From positions 1 through 12,109 of the forward strand of contig JAVBTT010000039.1 in the NCBI GenBank assembly GCA_031556035.1: 12,109 nt of DNA. Direction: 5' to 3'. Of the stretch, positions 1 to 5,247 are shown piece by piece. The notes under the pieces were generated by a model, which saw only the letters and a program-made list of their open reading frames with translations, was not told the origin of the DNA and did not search any database. The position numbers and the translations under genes are program-made. The first letter of the stretch is position 1. Every line of letters starts with the position of its first letter. The stretch is from JAVBTT01 sp031556035 (GTDB taxonomy: Bacteria > Bacillota > Clostridia > Oscillospirales > UBA929).

Positions 1-182
1 ATGCTGCCTGATAGAATCAATGTGATATCTTTGCATTCTGATCCGTCACAGATCACACAGTCCTTTGCATTGAATGTTTTGAAGGTGGGCTTCGCTTTCT
101 GTAAAGCCCGATCAAAGGAGGGTATGTCGATATTCTCAACCAGTCCACTCGCCTTGAAAATGCTATGAAATTTTTCGTACAT
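1..182 (-). CDS. Crp/Fnr-family transcriptional regulator, N-terminal part (runs off the window)
   Basis: Only the first 60 codons are present; the gene leaves the window at its left edge. The start is the ATG at 182-180, preceded on the minus strand by AGGAGG with a 7-nt spacer. The protein begins MYEKFHSIFKASGLVEN and continues to ...DCVICDGSECKDITLILSGS. A Cys-containing segment followed by a hydrophobic strand ending in L-SGS matches the start of the cyclic-nucleotide-binding beta-barrel of Crp/Fnr regulators, where the usual pattern is G..C..L..ILSGS. The DNA-binding helix-turn-helix would lie outside the window. A consensus-like promoter (267-295) and an imperfect palindrome (218-239) lie upstream, so autoregulation is possible but unproven. 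The cysteines around residues 42-50 could be chance or could relate to redox sensing; I cannot tell. The family call is fairly good, but the ligand and targets are unknown. Confidence 0.68.
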   Translation of the reverse strand, partial: MYEKFHSIFKASGLVENIDIPSFDRALQKAKPTFKTFNAKDCVICDGSECKDITLILSGS

Positions 183-217
183 GACATGACCTCCTACGAT
201 TATCTATCGTGCAGCTT

Positions 218-239
218 GTTTTGAACCTTGGGTTAAAAC
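218..239. promoter_or_regulatory. Imperfect palindrome in the leader of the Crp/Fnr gene (possible operator)
   Basis: GTTTT-g-AACC, spacer TTG, then GGTT-AAAAC: the arms are exact complements apart from one extra G at 223. It lies between the promoter at 267-295 and the start codon at 182, within the untranslated leader. A second small inverted repeat, ACGAT/ATCGT (196-210), directly adjoins the Shine-Dalgarno sequence. Either could be an operator or an RNA hairpin. Neither matches the classic Fnr site. Confidence 0.35.
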
Positions 240-254
240 AATTAAAGCGGATGC

Positions 255-283
255 TTGACTGTGTTTATTATAATCCTTACTAT
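255..283 (+). promoter_or_regulatory. Possible divergent promoter overlapping the regulator promoter
   Basis: TTGACT (255-260), 17-nt spacer, TACTAT (278-283). It faces right and overlaps the leftward promoter. The only thing downstream before the terminator at 333-367 is about 75 nt with no ORF, so it would make a short RNA if active. Confidence 0.3.
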
Positions 284-295
284 ATAAAAATGCAA
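267..295 (-). promoter_or_regulatory. Promoter for the Crp/Fnr-type gene
   Basis: On the minus strand, a -35 TTGCAT (295-290), a 17-nt spacer and a perfect -10 TATAAT (272-267). Transcription would start near 260, giving a leader of about 78 nt before the ATG at 182. Confidence 0.75.
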
Positions 296-332
296 GGGGT
301 AGTTTTTCGACTTTTTTGTCGAATGCTCAAAA

Positions 333-367
333 AGCCTCGTCCCGAACATGGGCGAGGCTCTGTTTTT
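333..367. terminator. Two-way intrinsic terminator
   Basis: AGCCTCG (333-339) pairs with CGAGGCT (353-359), with an inner CCC/GGG extension around the loop GAACAT. A T-rich run follows on the plus strand (361-367), and five A (329-333) precede it, which read as T on the minus strand. No protein gene ends here on the plus strand within the window. Confidence 0.7.
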
Positions 368-370
368 CTA

Positions 371-549
371 TTTGCGAAAAGGTTTAGTATTTGCGAAAAG
401 GTATACTTCAACGCGAAAAAGTATCAGCTTTACGCGAAAAAGTGTTGAAGTGTTACGGTGATTACCCCTTGATAAATCATGCCCATCTTCATTTGGGACA
501 GGGTTTCAAGGGTCAAAACTTCGCCTTGCTCTGATTTACGCGAAAAAGT
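371..549 (+). repeat. Iteron-like direct repeats GCGAAAARGT (five copies)
   Basis: The ten-base core GCGAAAA(A/G)GT starts at 374, 393, 413, 434 and 540. The first four are spaced 19, 20 and 21 bases apart, about two helical turns; the fifth is isolated by 106 bases. Bases before the core are also partly shared (TTT or TAC). An 8-bp inverted repeat, ACTTCAAC (405-412) and GTTGAAGT (444-451), encloses copies 3 and 4. Regular spacing and same-strand orientation are typical of iterons bound by replication initiators, but no initiator gene is in the window, so function is inferred. Confidence 0.6.
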
Positions 550-608
550 ATGTTTTCGGCATACCCCCCTGATACTTTGTATCATCGTGCAAAGGGGGTG
601 AACCCCCG
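548..608. other. Cluster of nested hairpins next to the iterons (origin- or oriT-like)
   Basis: Three structures follow the last iteron. GTATG/CATAC (548-552 and 560-564) surrounds TTTTCGG. TGATAC-TTT-GTATCA (570-584) is a perfect 6-bp hairpin. ACCCCC just left of that hairpin can pair with GGGGGT (594-599), which can alternatively pair with CCCCC at 604-608 across a TGAA loop. Mutually exclusive G/C arms beside a palindrome recall transfer origins and replication origins of mobile elements. An oriT is plausible, but there is no relaxase in the window to anchor it. Confidence 0.45.
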
Positions 609-714
609 AAAGAAGCACACCTCGGCAACCGCCTAATACATGGCAAAACACCGCTGGAGGGTCGATTTACACCCACGGAATGGCAGAAACAGAGGGTTTT
701 TGCCCCTGAAACGC

Positions 715-742
715 AAAAAAGCCGCCCCGAAGGACGGCTTTT
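715..742 (-). terminator. Intrinsic terminator of the tRNA-Ser transcript
   Basis: AAAAGCCG (717-724) pairs with CGGCTTTT (735-742), with further CC/GG pairing inside. Read leftward, the hairpin is followed by six T (positions 720-715). It sits 28 bases beyond the tRNA 3' end. Confidence 0.85.
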
Positions 743-747
743 CTGTG

Positions 748-766
748 TATCACGTTAGACGTGATA
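748..766. repeat. Perfect inverted repeat immediately 3' of the tRNA
   Basis: TATCACG, loop TTAGA, CGTGATA: 7-bp arms with no mismatch, three bases from the encoded CCA. It may be a processing hairpin in the precursor tRNA or part of an integration site. The sequence alone does not decide. Confidence 0.5.
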
Positions 767-769
767 TGG

Positions 770-860
770 TGGCGGAGAGAGAGGGATTTGAACCCTCGGA
801 CGGGTATAAGCCGTCACACGATTTCCAGTCGTGCGCCTTAGACCACTCAGCCATCTCTCC
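770..860 (-). tRNA. tRNA-Ser (anticodon GGA), CCA encoded
   Basis: Read on the minus strand, the acceptor arm GGAGAGA pairs with TCTCTCC. The D arm GCTGAGTGG...AAGGC follows. The anticodon stem CACGA/TCGTG holds the loop CTGGAAA, giving anticodon GGA, which reads UCC and UCU codons. A long variable arm (TGACGG...CCGTCC) marks a class II serine tRNA. The T arm GAGGGTTCAAATCCCTC is canonical. Discriminator G and CCA complete the 91-nt gene. It has its own upstream promoter (1052-1080) and a terminator (715-742). tRNA 3' ends are frequent integration targets, and the A+T-rich iteron region lies on its 3' side. Confidence 0.97.
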
Positions 861-1045
861 ATGTGATTATATGCGGTTTATGTGATTCCCGATTATGTGC
901 CTACGAACAACCGGGGGAACACCCCGCGCAGTGCGCTATACCAATAACTGCTCAAAGAGCCGATAAACAATCGAAAAAATCTGGCCGAGGCATGATTATT
1001 CGATTATTGTATGCCTGCTCTTTAACATGAGATTAGTATTAGTCC
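861..1045 (-). other. Long structured leader upstream of tRNA-Ser
   Basis: The predicted transcript carries about 185 nt before the mature tRNA. It contains AAAGAGC pairing with GCTCTTT (1017-1023 with 953-959 in plus coordinates), inside which GGCAT pairs with ATGCC; GCGC-ACT-GCGC; and CGGGG/CCCCG. No ORF with a ribosome-binding site is evident. A TATAAT lies five bases before the tRNA but has no matching -35, so a second, closer start cannot be excluded. Confidence 0.4.
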
Positions 1046-1051
1046 TTGAAT

Positions 1052-1080
1052 AGTATAACTTCGGAAGCTTCGGCTGTCAA
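1052..1080 (-). promoter_or_regulatory. Promoter of the tRNA-Ser transcript
   Basis: On the minus strand, TTGACA (1080-1075), a 17-nt spacer and TATACT (1057-1052): a near-perfect sigma-A promoter. The -35 is one arm of an inverted repeat, CTGTCAA (1074-1080) and TTGACAG (1091-1097), separated by an A/T run. Confidence 0.85.
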
Positions 1081-1097
1081 GTTTTTATTTTTGACAG

Positions 1098-1556
1098 TAG
1101 CTGGCAAGCGTGTGCGAATGTCTGTGACAATAGGTGATACTGCCCCGAAACAATACATAACTGGAAAAATAGCTTTTCGCCGTCCTTAAAAAACAAGTCT
1201 TTACCTCCGCTGGACAAAGCCCACTCGTGAAGTGTTTGTGGACTATATTGCGTCGATGGGAATCTGACAGGGCATGGAGGCGGTGCGCTTCCATGCCACA
1301 GATGCCGCCCGGGAGTGGAGAATCAGCACTTAAAATGATAATAGGAAGTTGAAAAGAGAAGAAGTGGCAGTCTGCACGAAATATTGAAAGAGACTCAACA
1401 GGAATTGCAGAGGTCGATCAGTTCGCGGCGCGTCATGGCTTCTTTTCAGGTGCTGGGAGCGTGGATTGAAATTCCAGTAGGGCTTGTCAGCAGCCTTGGC
1501 TTGCTACGGCTAGCTTATGCAGTATTCTGAACGAAAGGCTCTGGCACGCCCTGGTA
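1098..1556. other. Stretch without a convincing gene; one strong hairpin at 1262-1303
   Basis: All frames are broken by stops or lack a usable start, and I recognise no protein remnant. The one notable element is GGCATGGA (1271-1278) pairing perfectly with TCCATGCC (1290-1297). An outer helix, ATCTG (1262-1266) with CAGAT (1299-1303), encloses it. There is no T-run, so it is not an intrinsic terminator. Base composition rises to the G+C-rich level of the neighbouring genes near 1500-1560. I see no terminator for the leftward gene that ends at 1557. Confidence 0.4.
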
Positions 1557-2243
1557 TCAGCATCCGCCGACAACGGTGGGCGTCCGCCCCGCGCCGTTTG
1601 TTTCGGCGGCTAGCTGAGTCCAGGTGGAGCATCCGGCTATGCCGTCCACCCAGTAGCCCCTGTCCCTCTGGAAGCGCCGCACCGCGTCCTCCACCCCGGC
1701 CCCGAACAGCCCGTCCAGGCCTCCTCCGGTATAGCCCAGGGTGTTCAGCGCGTCCTGAAGCACAAACACATAGTTGCCCCTGCTCCCCCTTCGCAGCAGC
1801 GGGAAGCCGCCTCTGGCACAGGCGGGCGGATTCGCCCGGGCGTCGAAGTGCACCCATGTGGGCGTCAGGTTCATCGGCTCCACATAGCTCCAGGCGCCGG
1901 TGCCCAGCGCCGTGTTGTACAGCTCCCTGCGGCCCGCCGGGGTCAGTATCTGACCGGCGTCAAAGGCGGTGCCGGCATAGTGCTGGCTCTGCCCGCTGTG
2001 GCCTCCCTCCCATATGCGCCTGAAGGCGTATCCCACCGGAATCGCCCTTCCGAAGGCTTCGCGTGTACGATTCCAGGCGTCCATGGTACGCCTGTCCGTC
2101 CAGAGAACGTCAGAACAGGAAGCCCCTCTGAACTCCCTGACCGACAGGGTGTTCCCCACATTGTAGGGCATCCTCTCATTCAGCCCTCTGTCGTAACGCT
2201 CAACCTCGTTCGTCGCGTTATTGTATACATATACCGTCGGCAT
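1557..2243 (-). CDS. M15-like peptidase with C-terminal peptidoglycan-binding domain (cell-wall hydrolase)
   Basis: Predicted 228 aa. The N-terminal domain carries the M15 D,D-peptidase zinc signature: S-Q-H-Y-A-G-T-A-F-D gives His88 and Asp95, and W-V-H-F-D gives the third ligand, His132. Residues about 149-211 form a peptidoglycan-binding type 1 domain (LRRGSRGNYV...GLDGLFGAGVEDAVRRFQRD...WTQL). The family cleaves or trims peptide stems of peptidoglycan. No classical signal peptide is visible, so export or a spore-related location is open. The start chosen is the ATG at 2243, behind AAAGGA with suitable spacing. An in-frame ATG at 2252 and a TTG at 2264 are less well placed. It lies 79 bases after radC, with an inverted repeat between, so it may be transcribed separately. 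A Gly/Thr/Pro-rich tail ends in Cys. Confidence 0.85.
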   Translation of the reverse strand: MPTVYVYNNATNEVERYDRGLNERMPYNVGNTLSVREFRGASCSDVLWTDRRTMDAWNRTREAFGRAIPVGYAFRRIWEGGHSGQSQHYAGTAFDAGQILTPAGRRELYNTALGTGAWSYVEPMNLTPTWVHFDARANPPACARGGFPLLRRGSRGNYVFVLQDALNTLGYTGGGLDGLFGAGVEDAVRRFQRDRGYWVDGIAGCSTWTQLAAETNGAGRTPTVVGGC

Positions 2244-2285
2244 CACCGTCATCCTTTCTATCAATAGACTTATGACAGCTTATGC

Positions 2286-2302
2286 CGGACAGCGGCTGTC
2301 CG
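2286..2302. repeat. Perfect hairpin between radC and the M15-like gene
   Basis: CGGACAG-CGG-CTGTCCG, 7-bp arms. A T-run follows only on the plus strand (AGTTTTT), whereas both neighbouring genes run leftward. It is therefore a poor terminator for radC and may be an operator, an mRNA processing hairpin, or a terminator against opposite-strand transcription. Confidence 0.45.
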
Positions 2303-2322
2303 ATATAGTTTTTAGAAAATAA

Positions 2323-3018
2323 TCAGTATTTCCTCACCAGCAGCCCGCTTTGGGCTAGCGAGACGAAATCGTCGTCTGCAACTATAATGTGGTCGTCGAG
2401 CGCGACGCCCACCCCCTCCAGCGCGGCCCTGAGCTTGAGGGTGGTTATCTGATCCTCCTGGGACGGCAGCGCGTTGCCGCTGAGGTGGTTGTGCGCCAGT
2501 ATCACAGAAGCCGCGTTATGCGCCAGCGCCAGCTCCACCACCCGCCTCGTCTGCGTCTGGGCGATAGAGACGGTGCCCTCCCCCACCTGCTCGCAGCTCA
2601 GCAGGCGCTTTCTGCCGTCCAGGCACAGCAGCAGCACGATCTCCACCCGTGCCCCAATAAATCTGGGCAGCAGAAAGGTTCCGGCCTTTTCCACCGTGTT
2701 CAGCGTCATATCCGGGGACTGGCGGCTGATCTGGTACCTGCGCGACATCTGGGGTATCAGCTTTATCAGGGTGGCGACATTCTCACCCACCCCGCTCACC
2801 TTGAGCAGCTCCTCATAGGACGCGTCGAACACCCCGGACAGCGAGCCGAATTTGGCTATCAGCGCGTGGGCAAGAGCGTTCGTGTCCTTCTGCGGTATGG
2901 CGTAAAAGAGCAGCAGCTCAAGCGTGTTGTGATCCGCGAAATGCTCCAGCCCCTCGCTTAAAAATCTATCCTTGAGGCGTGCGCGGTGGCCCCTGTGGTC
3001 GGCCATGTCCTTGCTCAT
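2323..3018 (-). CDS. radC: RadC family JAB-domain protein
   Basis: Predicted 231 aa, the normal RadC length. The N-terminal half has the helix-hairpin-helix segment (LLKVSGVGENVATLIKLI, residues about 71-88). The C-terminal half is a JAB/MPN metalloprotease-like domain with H-N-H-L-S-G (His176, His178), P-S and Asp189 in the metal-binding pattern. The usual motif is HNHPSG; here Leu replaces Pro, while the ligands remain. RadC was named for a DNA-repair phenotype that later proved misattributed, so its real role is uncertain. The start chosen is the ATG at 3018, which overlaps the pyrE stop as ATGA and indicates translational coupling. An upstream GTG at 3045 would make a longer, less typical N terminus. 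It is the fourth gene of the leftward run. Confidence 0.93.
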   Translation of the reverse strand: MSKDMADHRGHRARLKDRFLSEGLEHFADHNTLELLLFYAIPQKDTNALAHALIAKFGSLSGVFDASYEELLKVSGVGENVATLIKLIPQMSRRYQISRQSPDMTLNTVEKAGTFLLPRFIGARVEIVLLLCLDGRKRLLSCEQVGEGTVSIAQTQTRRVVELALAHNAASVILAHNHLSGNALPSQEDQITTLKLRAALEGVGVALDDHIIVADDDFVSLAQSGLLVRKY

Positions 3019-3587
3019 GTCTGCCTGCTGCCCGGCTTTACGCACGGGATATCAAGTGCGCAGAGGGGGCAGCTGTCCGCCTCCCACGAGGGAATATCCA
3101 CCCTGACGGCCGCCCGGAACGGGGCCCCGAAGTCCGCCTTGCCGCCGCTTCTGTCAACAAGCGCACCGACTCCAGCGAGCTCTCCGCCGTGGGAGCGGAC
3201 AAGCTCAATTACCTCCTTCACGCTGCCGCCGGTCGTCACCGCGTCCTCGACCACCAGCACCCGCTCTCCTGGCTTAATGAAAAAGCCGCGCCTGAGTGTG
3301 AAAACCCCGTTTTCGCGCTCGGCGAAGATATTGCGGCAGCCGACTAAGTGCCGCGAGACCTCGTAGGCCATCTGGATAGCGCCCACGGCCGGGCCGATGA
3401 CCACATCTATATTTTCAAACTGCCCGGCCAGCGCCCGGCACAGCGTCTCGGCATGGGAGGCGTGCTGAAACACCTGCGCGCACTGCATATACCGATCTGA
3501 ATGGCGCCCGGAGGTGAGCCTGAAGTGGCCCTCCTGGAGCACCCCGGTCTCGCGGAAAATTTCAAGGGCTTGTTCCTGAGTAAGCAT
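3015..3587 (-). CDS. pyrE: Orotate phosphoribosyltransferase
   Basis: Predicted 190 aa. It makes orotidine 5'-monophosphate from orotate and PRPP in pyrimidine synthesis, in the cytosol. Seen in the sequence: the N-terminal GHFRLTSGRHSDRY segment typical of this clostridial PyrE branch; the PRPP-binding loop VLVVEDAVTTGGS at residues 110-122, with the paired acidic residues before the glycine-rich turn; and the C-terminal CPLC...KPGSR signature (Cys173, Cys176). The ATG at 3587 follows AAGGA with an acceptable spacer. It starts 32 bases after the ECF S component and overlaps radC by 4 nt. No other pyr genes are in the window, so it is detached from the rest of the pathway here. No attenuator or PyrR-type leader was seen. 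Confidence 0.94.
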   Translation of the reverse strand: MLTQEQALEIFRETGVLQEGHFRLTSGRHSDRYMQCAQVFQHASHAETLCRALAGQFENIDVVIGPAVGAIQMAYEVSRHLVGCRNIFAERENGVFTLRRGFFIKPGERVLVVEDAVTTGGSVKEVIELVRSHGGELAGVGALVDRSGGKADFGAPFRAAVRVDIPSWEADSCPLCALDIPCVKPGSRQT

Positions 3588-3619
3588 AGCTTGTTACCAT
3601 CCTTATAAATATTTCTATC

Positions 3620-4192
3620 CTATTCCACCAGGCCCGCGCGCCTGAACAGCCGGCGCAGGGGCTCGGAAAACAGCAGCAAAAGCGCGAAATTTGTCGCCGC
3701 GTGGGCCAGATCAAAATTAAAGCCTGTTATACAGACTGTAATAAACGCCCCGATTGAAAACTTTAAGGCTCCGGTTGTGTACCACCACAGGTTCATACAC
3801 CAGCCAAAAACAAAGCCCCAGACAAAGCCGATTACCGCGTGAATCCTGAAGGAAAGCCCGCGCGTCAGGCCGGCCGCCAGCCCCATGACGCCCCACAGCA
3901 GCATGTGCCACGCGCAGAAGGGCCAGAGCATCCCGATGAGCAGGTCGGACAAAAGACCGGTTATCACTCCGCAGACGAGCCCCGCGCCCGGCCCGAACAG
4001 CATCCCGGCCGTCATCACGACAAAAGAGGCGGGCTGGACGCTCGGTATATAGGTTATGGCGGCCCGGCCTCCCGCAGCCAGCGCCGCCAGCAGCGCTACG
4101 ACGAGCATGATCCGCAGACCCTGCCTTGCCAGGCCGCGCCCGAATAGCGCCAGCAGCACAATTACGGCGAAAAGCAGCAAAAGCTCAAGCAA
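3620..4192 (-). CDS. ECF transporter S component (substrate unknown)
   Basis: Predicted 190 aa, almost entirely membrane-embedded, with about six hydrophobic helices (near 3-19, 27-40, 53-83, 91-110, 118-137, 145-178). The pattern matches S components of energy-coupling-factor vitamin importers: a PSVQPASFVV segment, the GMLFGPGAGLVCGVITGLLSD loop, the WHMLLWGVMGLAAGL helix and the late F-D-L-A-H-A-x-x-N signature (Phe160, Asp161, His164, Asn168). Such proteins bind a vitamin or similar small molecule and depend on a shared EcfT/EcfA module, which is absent here. The start is a TTG at 4192 behind GGAGGTGAT, an extended match to the 16S rRNA 3' end. It overlaps the AEC gene by 8 nt, so the two are probably coupled. 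The substrate cannot be read from this context. Confidence 0.8.
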   Translation of the reverse strand: MLELLLLFAVIVLLALFGRGLARQGLRIMLVVALLAALAAGGRAAITYIPSVQPASFVVMTAGMLFGPGAGLVCGVITGLLSDLLIGMLWPFCAWHMLLWGVMGLAAGLTRGLSFRIHAVIGFVWGFVFGWCMNLWWYTTGALKFSIGAFITVCITGFNFDLAHAATNFALLLLFSEPLRRLFRRAGLVE

Positions 4193-5156
4193 GCCCGGGG
4201 ATCACCTCCATCAGAGAGACTAAGACCGGAATCCACACAACAGACACCAGTGTGGTCAGGGTGAGCATCTGCGCCGCGAGCCTTGAGTTTGCACCGTACA
4301 CCCTCGCCATCAGCATGCTCTGGTTCATTACCGGCATCGCCGCCTCCACGACAAACACCCCGGTGACCAGGGAGGCGTCCACCCTGTCCATAAAGCCTAG
4401 GGTGCGGAAGATCATACAGGCCGCGAGCATCAGCCCGGGCTGTATGAGCAGCCGTCCCACAAGGGTAAGCGCCGCCTCCCGTCCGAGGCGCAGCACCTCC
4501 CTGCCCATCCGGGAGAGCACGGCTCCTGTCAGGAGCAGGCTCACGGGGACGTTCATGCCGCCAAGATAACGCACTGAGTCCACCAGAAAGCCCGGCAGCC
4601 CAAGCCCAAGCAGCGCCAGCACGGCCCCGAGCAGGGCGCCTATCAGCGGCGGGGAAAATATCTTCGCGACCGTTCTGAGGCTGAACGAATAGCTCCTGCC
4701 GGCGTCAGAGGCTATGCCGGCCACCCCGACCGTCCAGAACAGCAGTGTGTTGCTGAAAAAGTAAATAGTAACAACCGGCATCGCCCGCTCGCCGAATATC
4801 GACAGGCAAACCGGTAGCCCGATGAATATGGCGTTGCTCAGGCCGAACATGACCCGGAAGAGCCCGCGGTTTTCGGAGGGTATTTTAAAGAGCGCCGCTA
4901 TGGGATAGCCCAGCAGGTAGCCGGGCAGCATGACCGCCATCGGAAGCCACAGGACGTTTCCCATGTCCCTGAGAAGCTCCGCGCTCATGTATGAAAAGCT
5001 GTTCAGGAACAGGTTGCAGGGGATAAACACCAGCAGGGTCAGGCGCGCAAGCTTGTCCTCCATCTCCTCGCTGATGAACCCGGTTTTTGCCAGGACAACT
5101 CCGACAACTATAAGGGTCAGCAGCATAAATACGCCCTGAAGCGCTCCCTCAACCAT
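4185..5156 (-). CDS. AEC-family (auxin efflux carrier-like) membrane transporter
   Basis: Predicted 323 aa with about ten membrane helices in the two-bundle layout of the AEC family. Recognisable pieces are the first helix followed by KTGFISEE, then LTLLVFIPCNLFLNSF near the first bundle centre, the N-A-I-F-I-G-L-P stretch, and the second-half GMNVPVSLLLTGA and EAAMPVMNQSML segments. Bacterial members export organic acids or amino-acid-like compounds; the substrate here is unknown. The ATG at 5156 follows AAGGAG with an 8-nt spacer, so longer upstream extensions are rejected. It heads the leftward operon. Its upstream region is occupied 27 bases away by a palindromic repeat of the DUF559 unit, and no clear promoter lies between, which suggests that the unit was inserted into its control region. 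Confidence 0.9.
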   Translation of the reverse strand: MVEGALQGVFMLLTLIVVGVVLAKTGFISEEMEDKLARLTLLVFIPCNLFLNSFSYMSAELLRDMGNVLWLPMAVMLPGYLLGYPIAALFKIPSENRGLFRVMFGLSNAIFIGLPVCLSIFGERAMPVVTIYFFSNTLLFWTVGVAGIASDAGRSYSFSLRTVAKIFSPPLIGALLGAVLALLGLGLPGFLVDSVRYLGGMNVPVSLLLTGAVLSRMGREVLRLGREAALTLVGRLLIQPGLMLAACMIFRTLGFMDRVDASLVTGVFVVEAAMPVMNQSMLMARVYGANSRLAAQMLTLTTLVSVVWIPVLVSLMEVIPGLA

Positions 5157-5182
5157 GTGTACGCTCCTTAAGGAAAATGTGG

Positions 5183-5232
5183 GGGTGAAACACCCGCCGC
5201 CCGCGGGCGGCACCCTCTTTCACGAAAAAGGG
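5183..5232 (+). repeat. Left palindromic inverted repeat of the DUF559 unit
   Basis: The core 5183-5220 matches the reverse complement of 5640-5677 at 34 of 38 positions. It contains GGGTG-AAA-CACCC, a perfect 16-bp palindrome GCCGCCCGCGGGCGGC (5196-5211), and a decayed stem CCCTCTTT/AAAAAGGG (5213-5232) whose counterpart on the right is intact. Confidence 0.8.
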
Positions 5233-5247
5233 CAGTAAAAAGCTCTG

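Noticed and set aside
371..549. CRISPR array
   Set aside because: The repeated unit is only about ten bases with spacings of 19-21 bases and no distinct spacers or longer repeats. Iterons fit better.
430..651. Minus-strand 73-codon frame across the iteron and hairpin region
   Set aside because: It runs through the repeats and hairpins, has no good ribosome site and no recognised family. A non-coding explanation is better.
640..885. Plus-strand 81-codon frame
   Set aside because: It reads across the tRNA-Ser gene and its terminator on the opposite strand.
2389..2961. Plus-strand frames opposite radC and pyrE
   Set aside because: Shadows of well-supported leftward genes with no motifs of their own.
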